This document shows, piece by piece, positions 1 to 10,008 of a DNA stretch of 64,000 bases. The position numbers were made by a program, and so were the translations under genes. Below the pieces are notes generated by a model that did not search any database, was not told the origin of the DNA, and worked only from the letters and a program-made list of their open reading frames with translations. Within the stretch, counting starts at the first letter, position 1; each line of letters opens with the position of its first letter. The stretch is from Amorphophallus konjac (Eukaryota > Streptophyta > Magnoliopsida > Alismatales > Araceae): the NCBI GenBank assembly GCA_022559845.1, contig CM040128.1, forward strand, positions 269,892,698-269,956,697, read 5' to 3'.

Positions 1-97
1 GTTTAACGCCCCGTTGGCGGAATGTTGTCGGTTCGGACGAAAGGTCGTGATGCCGACCCCATGAGAGGTCTATTCGTTGGATGGCTGGAGGTAGAGG

Positions 98-505
98 GTG
101 AAAGATCACGTCTGCCTCAAGGATCACTTTCATTTCTTCTCTTCTTCTTTTATGTGGAGGGGCGAGTGGACAGATCACGTCTGCCTAATGACTGTTCTTT
201 TCTTTTTTGCTCTTCTTTTTATTGTGAAGAGGCGGGTTCGAAGACCACGTCTGTCTCATGTGTCTTTTCTCTCTTTTCTTCTTTTCTTCTTTTGTGTGAA
301 GAGGCGGGTTTAAAGACCACGTTTGCCTCATGTCTCTTTTTTTTCTTTTTTTTCCTTCTCATCTTCTTTTGTGCGAAGAGGCGGGTTCGAAGACCACGTC
401 TGCCTCACGTCTCTTTTCTTCTCTTTCCTTCTCTTCTTCTTTTGTGTGAAGAGGCGGGCTCGAAGACCACGTCTGCCCCATGACTGTTCTTTTGTTATGC
501 TCTTC
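98..505. repeat. ~73-bp tandem repeat
   Basis: About six imperfect copies of a 72-77 bp unit. Each carries GAGGCGGGTTCGAAGACC then CACGTCTGCCTCATG and a T/C-rich spacer. Clear unit starts are near 228, 301, 378 and 451; earlier copies near 98 and 155 are more diverged. The open frames across it come from the pyrimidine bias and are not genes. Confidence 0.85.
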
Positions 506-539
506 TTTTCTCATTAACTCCCCCGGACTGAGGTGTATT

Positions 540-840
540 TCTCTTGATGTGCCCCCAACTTGGGGTGTAACTTTTCTTCTGTGCCCCCAGGCGGGGTGTA
601 TCTCTCATGGCTTCTAGGCCCCCAGACGGGGTGTAACTTTTGCTTCTTTTGCCCCGGAGTGGGGTACATTTCTCTTCGAATTCCCTTAAGCCGGAGAGTA
701 TCTTTGTTTCTTATGCCCCCATAGCGGGGTAGAGCCCTGGCATCTTATGCCCCCATGGCGGGGTGTGGCTTTATTTCATGTGCCCCTAGGAGAGGGGTGT
801 GTCTTCTGCTTCTTATGCCCTCGGCCTGGTGTGGACGCAC
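540..840. repeat. Degenerate GC-box-like tandem repeat
   Basis: Roughly nine copies of a 30-45 bp unit with core TGCCCCCAnnCGGGGTGTA and a C/T-rich spacer. Copies are visible near 551, 581, 618, 650, 703, 747, 780 and 817. The core is itself a short inverted repeat (CCCC...GGGG). No gene is seen. Confidence 0.75.
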
Positions 841-959
841 TAAAATTCGCTTGTTCAGGTGGTTCGTCTATTAAGTGCGTGGGCGTGCCAGTCACCGAAG
901 TGACAATTTATTTAGGCCCCGAAGAGCCCATGGTGCACTCGATCTGACTTCGTCAGACG

Positions 960-2440
960 ATTGAGTAGTTCGTGTCGGGACCAACACCCGTCGCGCCATA
1001 AAGGTCACGGCGTCATTTACATCCCCCATACGAGGGAACACCCTTGATTAATCGCCGAGATTCAGGGCCTCATGGCCAAGAAATTAATTGCACGAAAGGT
1101 CTATTAGGAAGTATCGAAACCCCGTATGAGGGTAAGAAGAAAACATCCGCGATCATGTCGGTCGTGTACTGACCATTTAATGTTCGGACGAATGTCCGGC
1201 TCGAGAAAATCGCGGTTGTCGCGGGAAAATCGGAACGCATGTAAGCCGAGGTATGGCAAATTTATTGTTTGGAAGAGCGGAAAACGTTCAGCTGAGTCTC
1301 GGTTGGAGCGGTCAAAAATCAGTAAATCTGTTGGCCCGGTGCAAGAGAAAGCTGCGACCATACTGCGGTGGGCCCCCCGCGGTCGAAACAAGACTTGCAT
1401 GAGCGTCATTAATATTTCCGGTGCCAAGGGGCAACGAGGGAATATCCCTTGAATCGGCTAAAAGACCCTGTGTCTAGGGAAGCGGACGTTCGAAACGTGT
1501 CGGTCATTTGGGAGACCGTTTAATATTCAGACGGGTGTCCGGCTTGAGAGTATCATAACCGTCGCAGGAGGACCTGGAACATATGTATGCTGTGATACAG
1601 CAAATACATTATTCCGAGACACTGAAAACATTCGGTTAAATCTCGATTAGTGTAGCAGGAAACTAGCGAATTTATTGGCCCGGTGCGAGATCGAGTCGGG
1701 ACCATACCGGGGGCGCCTCCCGCGGTCCAAACAGGGCTTGCGTGGGCATCATTAATGTTCCCGGTGCTGGAGGGCAACGGGGAAGAGTCATGGGACTAGA
1801 TTCCAAAACCCAAAACATGTTCGAAGGAAGCGAGCTATCGGACGAGGGCGTGGGTCAGACAATGACCATAATCGGGACGGACCCGAGGTCCAAGCACAGC
1901 CCACAAAGGCCTTATTGATATTCCCGTATATAGGGTCCAGGGATGACAGGAGCCATCTCGTTCTATTCAGATTTCTGTCAGTCACTTGCGGACCACTTGA
2001 TATTCGGACAAGGGTCCATATTGAAGGTGCGACGTAGATAGGAATAATCCCGTACAAGTGTATGCCGAGTTTACGACAATTTCAATAAAAGGGCGGGAAC
2101 GAGTCCTGATAGGGTGAATCCGATTTGATGAGCTATCGGCCCAGAGGAATGCTGGGTCATGACCACGTCGGGGCAGGAGCCGTCGGCCATGTTGGTTGCT
2201 CACGGGTCTTTTCATGTTCAGACACAGGTCCATGATAGAAACGTGGCGAAAACCGAGGCGAACCCATTCAAATGTTTACCGAACGTGTGGCAATTTTAGT
2301 AGTGGCTCGGAGGGGATCCGGCCTGAGGAACGAGTCCGGTCTGATTGGAATGTCGGCCCAAGACTAGGTCGGGGCCTGGCCATGTTGGGATAATTCTCAA
2401 GACTCAGGCCCAACCTGGAAGGGCGGCATTGTTGTTCCTT
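960..2440. repeat. Diverged long repeat (~220-470 bp spacing)
   Basis: Related sequence recurs near 1170, 1516, 1990 and 2206. Each copy has a GACCnnTTnATnTTCGGAC-like start followed by a GGTCC or GTCCGG box; the first two also share GGCCCGGTGC and ATTAATnTTCCCGGTGC further in. The ORFs of 70-119 codons lie in several frames on both strands and match no family I recognise. Probably non-coding LTR or satellite-derived DNA. Confidence 0.5.
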
Positions 2441-2784
2441 CAGTATCGGGTCACAGGAGAGACGGGGCTGCAGCATAGATTTTACCATTTTCTTTATCTG
2501 GGCTTTAAATTATGTGCATATATATTTTATTGCTTATTTCCCTTTTATGTATTTATTCTGGATGATTTCTCCATTTTGTTTATTATTATCACTATTATAT
2601 TTTCCCTTTCCTTTTTTACTATTATTATTATTATTATTTCACATTTTTATTTATTTCTCATATATATATATTCAAGTTTATTTATTTATCATAATTTTTA
2701 TTAATTTATTATCATTATTATCATTATCATTATCATGACATATTTATATATGTTTATATATATTTATTTTGGAAGGAAAAGTGG
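2440..2784. other. AT-rich spacer
   Basis: T/A-rich low-complexity DNA with ATT trinucleotide runs around 2610-2640 and 2700-2740. No gene or recognisable signal. Confidence 0.6.
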
Positions 2785-2925
2785 GTCGTTGGGGGTAGAA
2801 AGGGTGTACCGGCGAAGGCTGGGAGAGCGTACCAGAGAGGGGCTGGGAGAGTGTACCGGGTAGGTTAGAGGGTGCCGGAGAAGCGCCAAGAGAGTATGCC
2901 GGGGAGGGAGTTGGCAGGCGTGCCA
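2785..2925. repeat. GTGTACCGG motif block A
   Basis: Four to five degenerate units of the form GGGTGTACCGGCGAAGGCTG, spaced about 30 bp. This is the first of five blocks in the first 9 kb (also 4375-4680, 5040-5300, 6225-6585, 8760-9035) that share a GTGYRCCGBTGAAGG-type motif. Confidence 0.6.
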
Positions 2926-2929
2926 TGCT

Positions 2930-4320
2930 AACTCGAAGTCTGTACATCGTCTGCTAGCACACGCACAGAGTCTGTACACCGTCCATTTACTGTAACTTAA
3001 AGTCTGTACACCGGCTACTAGCACACACGAAGTTTGTACGTCCCTCAGCCCAAAGTCTATACATTGGCTGGTCGCTGCGACCCGAAGTCTGTACATCATC
3101 TGGTTGCTGCATACAAAGTCTGTACATCCTTCAGCTCAAAGTCTGCACATTGCAGCTCAAAGTCTATACATTGGCCAGCCCAAAGTCTGTACGTTGGCCA
3201 GCTCAAAGTCTATACACTGGCCAACCCAAAGTCTATACATTGTGCATTGGTAGCAGCTCAAAGTCTATATGTTGTCCATTGGCTGCAGTTCAAAGTCTAT
3301 ACATTGGCCAGCTCAACGTCTGAACGTTGGCCAGCTTAAAGTCTATACATTGCAGCTCAAAGTCTGTACATTGCAGCTCAAAGTCTATGCATTGTCCATT
3401 GGCTGCAGTTCAAAGTCTATACATTGGCCAACCCAAAGTCTGAACGTTGGCCAGCTCAAAGTCTATACATTGAAGCTCAAAGTCTGTACGTTGCTCATTG
3501 GCTGCAGTTCGAAGTCTGTACATTGCAGCTCAAAGTTTGTACATCAGCCAACCCAAAGTCTACACATTGGCCATTGGCCGGAGTTCAAAGTCTATACATT
3601 GGCCAGCCCAAAGTCTGTACATTGGCCAACATAAAGTCTATACATTACATCTCAAAGTCTATACATTGGCCAGTCCAAAGTCTGTACATTGGCCAACCCA
3701 AAGTCTATACATTGTTCAAAGTCTGTACATTACAGTTCAAAGTCTGTACATTGCAGCTCAAAATCTGTACATTAGCCATTGGCTGGAGTTCAAAGTCTAT
3801 ACATTGGCCAGTCCAAAGTCTATACATTGGCCAACCCAAAGTCTATACATTGTTCAAAGTCTGTACATTACAGCTCAAAGTCTGTACATTGCAGCTCAAA
3901 GTTTGTACATTAGCCATTGGCTGGAGTTCAAAGTCTATACATTGGCCAGTCCAAAGTCTGTACATTGGCCAACCCAAAGTCTATACATTGTTCAAAGTCT
4001 GTACATTACAGCTCAAAGTCTGTACGTCAGCCAACCCAAAGTCTATACATCAGCCATTGGCTAGAGTTCAAAGTCTATACATTGGCCAGCTCGAAGTCTG
4101 TACGTTGGCCAACTCGAAGTCTATACATTGCAGCTCAAAGTCTGTACATTGCAGCTCAGAGTCTGTACATTGGCCATTGGCTACAGCTCAAAGTCTATAC
4201 ATTGGCCAACTCAAAGTCTGTACGTTGGCCAGCTCGAAGTCTACACATTGCAGCTCAAAGTCTGTACATTGCTTGTTGCTGCGTTCGTGCCTCAACCTAC
4301 CAAGTATGTACATTGGTTTC
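2930..4320. repeat. 22-bp minisatellite with higher-order repeats
   Basis: Dozens of copies of a 20-24 bp unit, typically CAAAGTCTATACATTGGCCA, with variants in which the tail is GCAGCT or TTGGCTGGAGTT. Between about 3660 and 4040 the units are organised in a higher-order period of about 140 bp (the GGCTGGAGTT variant recurs near 3779 and 3918). The 188-314 codon open frames are by-products of a stop-free unit. Confidence 0.92.
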
Positions 4321-4374
4321 TCTTTCTGGGAGATGGTGGAAGAAGAGGTAAGACAGGGAGATAGATGAGGGAGA

Positions 4375-4680
4375 GACAGAGGGTGTGCCAGTGGGGGGAG
4401 ATAGTATGATGGTGAGGGAGAGAGTGTACCGGTGAGGGGGGGAATGGAGTGTGCCGGTGAGAGGGAGAGTAAGAAAGAGAGTGGGACGGTGAGGAGGTGT
4501 GTACCGGTGAGGGAGAGACGGTGGGAGTGTACCGGCGAAGGAGGATGGGAGTGTACCGGTGAGGGGAAGGTTGAAACGGAGGAGGAGTGTGCCGGTGAGG
4601 AGCCAAGAAGGTGTGCCGTTGAAGGGCTAATAGGGTGCACCGGTGAAGGCTGGAACAGACGTACCGATGAAGGCCCACTC
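4375..4680. repeat. GTGTACCGG motif block B
   Basis: About ten units of GAGTGTACCGGTGAGGGRG and variants, 25-35 bp apart, purine-rich. Similar to block A at 2785-2925. Confidence 0.7.
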
Positions 4681-4689
4681 CCCTGCTAC

Positions 4690-5040
4690 TTGCTTTAAGG
4701 CTTTTCTTTTCTTCTTTTCTTTGGGTTTTGAGTAGTTTTATACAAGTCTTTCCTCCTTTTCCTCACAGCCTATTCTTTATAATATTTTATTGTTCCATTT
4801 GTTGGTTGCTTCCTTTTATCCTTTTAATATGTTATCGTTTCTAGCAAAAATTCGGCAGCATCTCCCCTTGACCCGAGCGTAAGGGAGATAAAGGGAACGC
4901 GCCCACAGGGAGTGGCGGAACCTGTCAACTGGAGGTGGGCGCCCAAAGGCGGCAGCACCTTTAATGAAACTTCAGAAAACCTCGGAGAAAACAACGAGCG
5001 GGAGACCTCTAAGACTGAATAGGGTGGACTGGGGGTTAGC
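4690..5040. other. Spacer, no gene seen
   Basis: T-rich first half, then a G/A-rich half with CGGCAGCATCTCCCC near 4854. The same short phrase occurs in reverse complement near 62575, so it may be a retroelement remnant. No coding signal. Confidence 0.4.
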
Positions 5041-5300
5041 CAAGGCATACCGGCCAAGGACGAGCACAGGGTGCTTGAGGGGTGTACCGTACTAGGGAGA
5101 GGCCAGGCGTACCGCTGAAGCACCAAGGGGAGGTGTACCGCTGGAGGGCTACTATGGGTGTGCCGACCAAGGTGCCCGAAGGGTGTGCCGCTGGGGGAAA
5201 GTGCAGGTGTGCCGCTGAAGGCGCAGAAGGGTGTGCCGGCCAAGGAGCCAGAAGGTGTACCGCTGGACGGGGGTGCAGGCGCACCGGGCAAGGCCCCCAA
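5040..5300. repeat. GTGTACCGC motif block C
   Basis: About nine units with GTGTACCGCTGGAGGGC or GTGTGCCGACCAAGG, about 28-33 bp apart. Part of the same dispersed motif family as blocks A, B, D and E. Confidence 0.7.
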
Positions 5301-6224
5301 AAGGGGCTGGCGTGCTAATGGGGCAGGGGCATTGGGCTGATCAAGCCCACGAGGAAAAGATTTTTGGGAGGTGGCTCAAAGGGCAGGCAAGGGACTTGCA
5401 GGTGGGCTTCTACCAGAAGATCACAACGCGGAGGGGCTGTGCACTGGAAAGGCTCACGACCTCATACCACCCGAGGTGGTGCGGTGTCCGGAGGAAACTG
5501 TCAGCAGGAGGAGTTAAGAAAAACACCGGGAAGCGAAGGGAAAAATGATCAAACGCACTGCGGCCCAAAACAATGAGACAAAGAGAAAACCCACTGAGGG
5601 GGGGAGATCTTCATTCATGGGAAATAAAGGGCCGTAGCCACCCGTATACATCACAAAATATGCCCGAGCTAAGGCTATAGGCAAGATAGAAAACCTAAGA
5701 ACAAAGGAATAGAGAGGGGGAAAACAGAGAAATAAAAGAGGAGGAGGTGTTGGGGATCGAAGCATGGACGATCGTCCACTGCTCTTTCCCCCACCTTCCC
5801 CTACTACATCAAGCCCTCTCTCTCTCTTACTCTCTTCTCGTTGCATGGTGGCTGTCAGAAGACTCCACGCCGGATCCCTCTCCCTTTTCTTCTCTCTTCT
5901 TCTTCTTCTCGTATGCAACCCCCTATATTCATCTCTGCCTCTGGGTCTCTTCTCCGTCTGTCCTCTTTTTTTTTCTTCTCCGGAATGGGAGGGATTTTAT
6001 ACCCCCAGCAGCGGGAGCCCTCGAGCACGGCCGTCGAGGGCGGGAAGCGGCTGGTGATGATGGGGTTTGACTTCCCCTGTCCTGGCTGTCAGGGGAGTAG
6101 CCTGCGTGGCCCAACCATTGGTTGACACCTCGGACAGCTCACTGCGCGCCAAGGATACGTAGGGCATGGGCTTCACGTCGTTCGGCCGTTGAAATGCCTT
6201 CGTGCTGTGCCGCTAGCGGGCTCA
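5300..6224. other. Non-coding stretch with minus-strand TATA box
   Basis: Purine-rich, then pyrimidine-rich DNA. On the minus strand GGGTATAAAATCCC lies at about 5991-6004, a good TATA box reading leftwards. With the LTR-like start at 6826 on the same strand, this could be the U3/R part of a minus-oriented LTR. The ORFs here are low-complexity Ser/Phe/Arg-rich and unconvincing. Confidence 0.4.
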
Positions 6225-6585
6225 ATAAGTGTGCCGCAGGAGGGCCAAAAAGGCGTGCCGCTGAAGCCCCAAATGGACGTGCCGCTGAAGCCCCAAATAG
6301 GCGTGCCGTTGAAGGCCAGAAATAGTGTGCCGTTGAAGGCTTGAAATAGTGTGCCGTTGAAGGCCTGAAATAGTGTGCCGTTGAAGGCCTGAAATAGTGT
6401 GCCGTTGAAGGCTTGAAATAGTGTGCCGTTGAAGGCTTGCAGGGTGTGCCGTTGAAAGGGCACAAGGGCGTGCCGCTGAAGGCCCAGGGGTGTACCGCTG
6501 GAGGGCCAAAAGACTGTGCCGCTGAAGGCCCAAGGGGTGTACCGCTGAAGGGCCAAAAGGCTGTGCCGCTTAAGGGCTAAAATGG
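6225..6585. repeat. ~33-bp tandem repeat (motif block D)
   Basis: About eleven units of GTGTGCCGTTGAAGGCYTG followed by AAATA; the copies from 6320 to 6430 are nearly identical. Open frames on the minus strand encode a short periodic peptide and are not taken as genes. Confidence 0.85.
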
Positions 6586-6816
6586 GCAGTTCTGAGCCCG
6601 TTGTGAGAACAAGTTGTGGCCCATTTAATTTTCTTCGAGGCCCATGGATTGTGGGGGCTCTTGGTGGTTGATTTCTCTTCACTGTCGTGACTCCGGAGAC
6701 GGCTTCACGGTAGTGTGCATATTTGGGGAGTCCGGATGACCAGTCCCTCCGGGGCTTCTTCACTCGGTGCCGTTGTTAATGCTGGGCTGAGCTGGATATC
6801 TGTGCGTGTAATTTTT

Positions 6817-6843
6817 GGTGTCCACAAATGCCCCCCACCCACG
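6817..6843 (-). other. Possible LTR start and polypurine tract
   Basis: On the minus strand a G-rich purine tract (GGGTGGGGGGCATT) is followed at 6826 by TGTGGACACCAAAAATTACA. This looks like a polypurine tract abutting the start of a 3' LTR of a minus-oriented Ty3/gypsy element. Its LTR would run leftwards through the TATA box near 5998. No second LTR or pol gene is seen, so this is a weak call. The rest of 6590-6884 shows no gene. Confidence 0.35.
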
Positions 6844-6884
6844 AGTAGCGCAGGCGAAGGATGAGCCGGGCGGTGCCCGCGGGT

Positions 6885-7880
6885 GTACTGGTCTCTTTTC
6901 TCTTCATCGGCATCGACGGGGTGTCGGGAGCTGACGTAGAATGCTTGTCTCTTCTCCTCTTCATCAGTGCCGACAGGGCGTCGGGAGCCGCCGTAGCGTG
7001 TTGGTCTCTTCTTCTCTTTTGCATCAGTGCCGACAGGGCATCGGGCGCTGACATGGTATGCTGGTCTCTTTGTCTCTTCGTCAGTGCCAATGGGGTGTCG
7101 GGAGCTGTCATGGTTTGTTGATCACTTTGTCTCTTCGCCAGTGCCGACAGGGTGTCGGGAGCTGACTTGGATTGTTGATCTCTTTGTCTCTTCGTCAGTG
7201 CCGACAAGGTGCAGGGAGCTGACCTAGTTTGTTGGTCTTTTGTCTCTTCGTCAGTGCCGACAGGGTGCCGGGAGCTGACCTGGTTTGTTGGTCTCTTTGT
7301 CTCTTCGTCAGTGCCGACAAGGTGCCGGGAGCTGACCTGGTTTGTTGGTCTCTTTGTCTCTTCGTCAGTGCCGACAAGGTGCCGGGAGCTGACCTGGTTT
7401 GTTGGTGTCTTTGTCTCTTCGTCAGTGCCGACAAGGTGTCAGGAGCTGACCTGGTTTGTTGGTCTCATTGTCTCTTCGTCAGTGCCGATAGGGTGCCGGG
7501 TGCTGACCTTGTTTATTGGTCTCTTTGTCTCTTCATCAGTGCCGACAGGGTGCCGGGAGCTGACCTGGTTTGTTGGTCTCTTTGTCTCTTATCAGTGCCG
7601 ACAGGGTGTCGGGAGCTGACTTGGTTTGTTGATCTCTTTGTCTCTTCATCAGTGCCGACGGGGTGTCGGGAGCCGACCTGGTTTGTTGATCTCTTTGTCT
7701 CTTCATCAGTGCCGACAAGGTGCCGGGAGCTGACCTGGTTTGTTGGTCTCTTTGTCTCTTCGTCAGTGCCGACAGGGTGTCGGGAACAAACCCGACAGGG
7801 TGCCGGGAGCTGACCTGGTTTGTTGATCTCTTTGTCTCTTCGTCAGTGCCGACAGGGTGCCGGGAGCTGACATGATATGT
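6885..7880. repeat. 57-bp tandem repeat
   Basis: About 17 copies of a 57-bp unit built on TCAGTGCCGACAGGGTG, CCGGGAGCTGACCTGG and TTTGTTGGTCTCTTTGTCTC. Consecutive unit starts at 7252, 7309 and 7366 fix the period. The first copies (to about 7150) are more diverged and slightly longer. Since 57 is a multiple of 3, frames on both strands stay open as 19-residue repeats; I do not treat these as proteins. Confidence 0.93.
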
Positions 7881-7929
7881 TGGTCTTTTCGTCTCTTTTC
7901 TCTTTTTCCCTTTTTTTTTGAAACACATT

Positions 7930-8060
7930 ACCGGTACAAGCGCCCTTTCGGGTTTTCACCGACACCGGCCCCCTCTTGCTTTTGCCCATGCGCCCTCTCG
8001 GGTTTTCGCGTGGCGGGGTACCCGATTTTGCCTGCAACGTCCCTTCGGGTTTTCGCCACC
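7930..8060. repeat. Short CCCTTTCGGGTTTTC repeat
   Basis: Three copies of a phrase like CGCCCTTTCGGGTTTTC near 7940, 7990 and 8040, each about 50 bp apart. Non-coding. Confidence 0.6.
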
Positions 8061-8148
8061 GCTGGGTTGTTGCCATTTTTGCCCTTGTCCCTGAGTAGGG
8101 GCAAGTCCGGCGGGGCACCTCTATTTTAAGCCCCTTTATCTTATTTAT

Positions 8149-8151
<3 letters not shown>

Positions 8152-8213
<62 letters not shown>
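8152..8213. repeat. (TA)n microsatellite
   Basis: An uninterrupted TA dinucleotide run of about 62 bp. Confidence 0.98.
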
Positions 8214-8215
<2 letters not shown>

Positions 8216-8235
8216 ACAAGTGGGTGATATGTAAT

Positions 8236-8490
8236 GGTTGGCTAGGGCCCGAGGCCTTGCGCCTAAAGGCACGGCTCACTCGTTGGCAAGAAGATAATGC
8301 CAACGCAACGGGAGAATTCATGCCGATTCGGACGTAAGGTCCGTAATGGCAGTATCGTGTGAGAGCGGGTGGCTAGGGCACGAAGCCTTGCACCGGAAAA
8401 GGATTTATTTGTTGGCAAGGGACTAACGCCAATGCAGGGTGGAGCCGTCTTTGCCCGTGCGGATGCCCGTCGATACGTAGGGGCGTGCGG
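8236..8490. repeat. Two copies of a ~136-bp repeat
   Basis: Copy one (about 8236-8371) and copy two (about 8372-8490) share GGCTAGGGCMCGARGCCTTG, CGTTGGCAAG with AACGCCAA, and a GCCSRTKCGGA box. Positions 1-90 of the window resemble the middle of this unit (GCCCCGTTGGCGG, CGGTTCGGACGAAAGGTC), so the same repeat appears at both ends of the first 8.4 kb. Confidence 0.65.
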
Positions 8491-8509
8491 ACGGGAGACT
8501 TATGTATAC

Positions 8510-8745
8510 ACACATATATATATATATATATATCATTATTATTATTATTTTCTCTTCTTTCTCTCTCTCTCTCTTTTTTCTTTTTTTTTATTTTCTTCCA
8601 TCTCTTATTTTCTTATTTTCTTTTTTTTTCGTCGAAATCCCCCCCTCTCTTCCTTTTTGCTTTCTTTTTTTATCCATTCTCTTCCTCTTTTATCGTCTCT
8701 CCTCTTTTTTTCCCTTTTTTTTCTCTTTTTTTTTGCTCGCCGTAT
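8510..8745. other. (TA)n and polypyrimidine tract
   Basis: A short TA run at about 8514-8532 is followed by about 200 bp of T/C-rich sequence. The ORFs here are Phe/Leu/Ser low complexity with no recognisable domain. Confidence 0.8.
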
Positions 8746-8759
8746 AAAGGGGGCGGGGG

Positions 8760-9035
8760 TGGCGTGCCTCTTAAGGGCTGGCTAGAGCGTGCCACCGGGA
8801 CGCTTGAAGGGCACACTGGGAGATAGCACAGGAGGGTGTGCCGCGTAAGGCACTCCGAAGGTGTGCGGGCGCCTGGGAGCGTGCCGCTGAGGGGGCGTGA
8901 GGCTGTGCCGCTGAAGGGCGCTGGGAGTGTGCCCCGAAGGGCGTACCGCTGGAGGCTTCACAATGGGTGTGCCGCTGAGGGCACTTAGTAGTGTGCCGCT
9001 GAAGGGCTTGCAGGCTAATGCGCCGTTGGAGCACT
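8760..9035. repeat. GTGTGCCGCTGAAGG motif block E
   Basis: About eight units with GTGTGCCGCTGAAGGGC, 25-40 bp apart. The fifth and last block of the dispersed motif family. Confidence 0.7.
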
Positions 9036-9149
9036 TCAAGAGTGTTTCCTTTTCTTCTTTCCTTATTTTCACCTTCTCTTCTCTTTTCTCCTCTTCTATA
9101 TTCCCCTGCACGTAAACATGGGGTGAGAAATTATTTAGTGTCTCCAAAT

Positions 9150-9776
9150 CAGGAAAGCGGGCTGCGAAATCCAAAATTTGGGGAGCAGGCTGTCAGAGCC
9201 AAAACTGGGAAGGTAGGCTGCGAGAGCCTAAGGGAAGCAGGCCAGAAGAGCCAAAGTCGGGAAGCGGGCCGCATAGGCCGAATTGGGGGAGCAGCTTATG
9301 AAAGTCAAGGATATTGGGAAGCGGGCTGCAAGAGCCGAACTTATGGGAAGTGGGCCGTGAAGGCCGAATTCGGGAAGCAGGCTACGAGAGCCATAATTGG
9401 GAAAGCGGGCCATGGGGCCGAGGTAAGCAGACTACATAGCTAAAGTTGTTGAGAAGCAGGCTGCAAGAGCCGAAATTATGGAAGCGGGCCGTGAAGGCCG
9501 AATTCCGGGAAGCAGGCCGTGAAGGCCCAGAATCGGGAAAGCGGGCCATGGGGGCCGAGGTAAGCAGGCTACAAGAGCCAAAGTTGTTGGGAAGCGGGCT
9601 GCAAGAGCCGAAATTATGGCGTAAGATGTGGAAGCCCAAATCGGGGAAGCGGATTACAGAAGCCAGAGTTGGGAGATTAACGAGCCGCGAGGACAAGAGG
9701 TAGGCCAGGGGGGGGGGCAAGATTGGGCTCTACGAGCCAGAGCTGAGAAAATAGGCTGCGATGGCCGAAATTGATT
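9150..9776. repeat. ~30-bp GCGGGC tandem repeat
   Basis: About 18 copies of a 28-36 bp unit, GGGAAGCGGGCTGCAAGAGC followed by CGAAATTAT and variants. It runs into the assembly gap, so its true length is unknown and it may be the reason for the gap. Confidence 0.85.
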
Positions 9777-9876
9777 NNNNNNNNNNNNNNNNNNNNNNNN
9801 NNNNNNNNNNNNNNNNNNNNNNNNNNNNNNNNNNNNNNNNNNNNNNNNNNNNNNNNNNNNNNNNNNNNNNNNNNNN
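9777..9876. other. Assembly gap (100 N)
   Basis: Exactly 100 N, the usual placeholder for a gap of unknown length. It falls between a tandem repeat and the 3' side of the COMT-like gene. Confidence 0.99.
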
Positions 9877-10008
9877 AGGGGTCATTTTGATAATAAATTA
9901 CGATAAATTAATCTAAGTGGATAATTTTTCAGTTTTTATATTTTTAATTTAGTATGAAAGTGGCCCGAGAAGATTCGGAAGAGAAGGCTGTGAGGAGTGA
10001 CTACTCAC

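Noticed and set aside
1104..2488. ORFs of 65-119 codons on both strands
   Set aside because: Scattered over a diverged long repeat, in conflicting frames, with no recognisable domains.
3424..4368. 314-codon ORF across the 22-bp minisatellite
   Set aside because: A by-product of a stop-free tandem unit; periodic peptide, no start context, parallel long frames in the other phases.
6225..7880. CRISPR-like regular repeats
   Set aside because: Head-to-tail minisatellites without unique spacers, in a plant nuclear genome.
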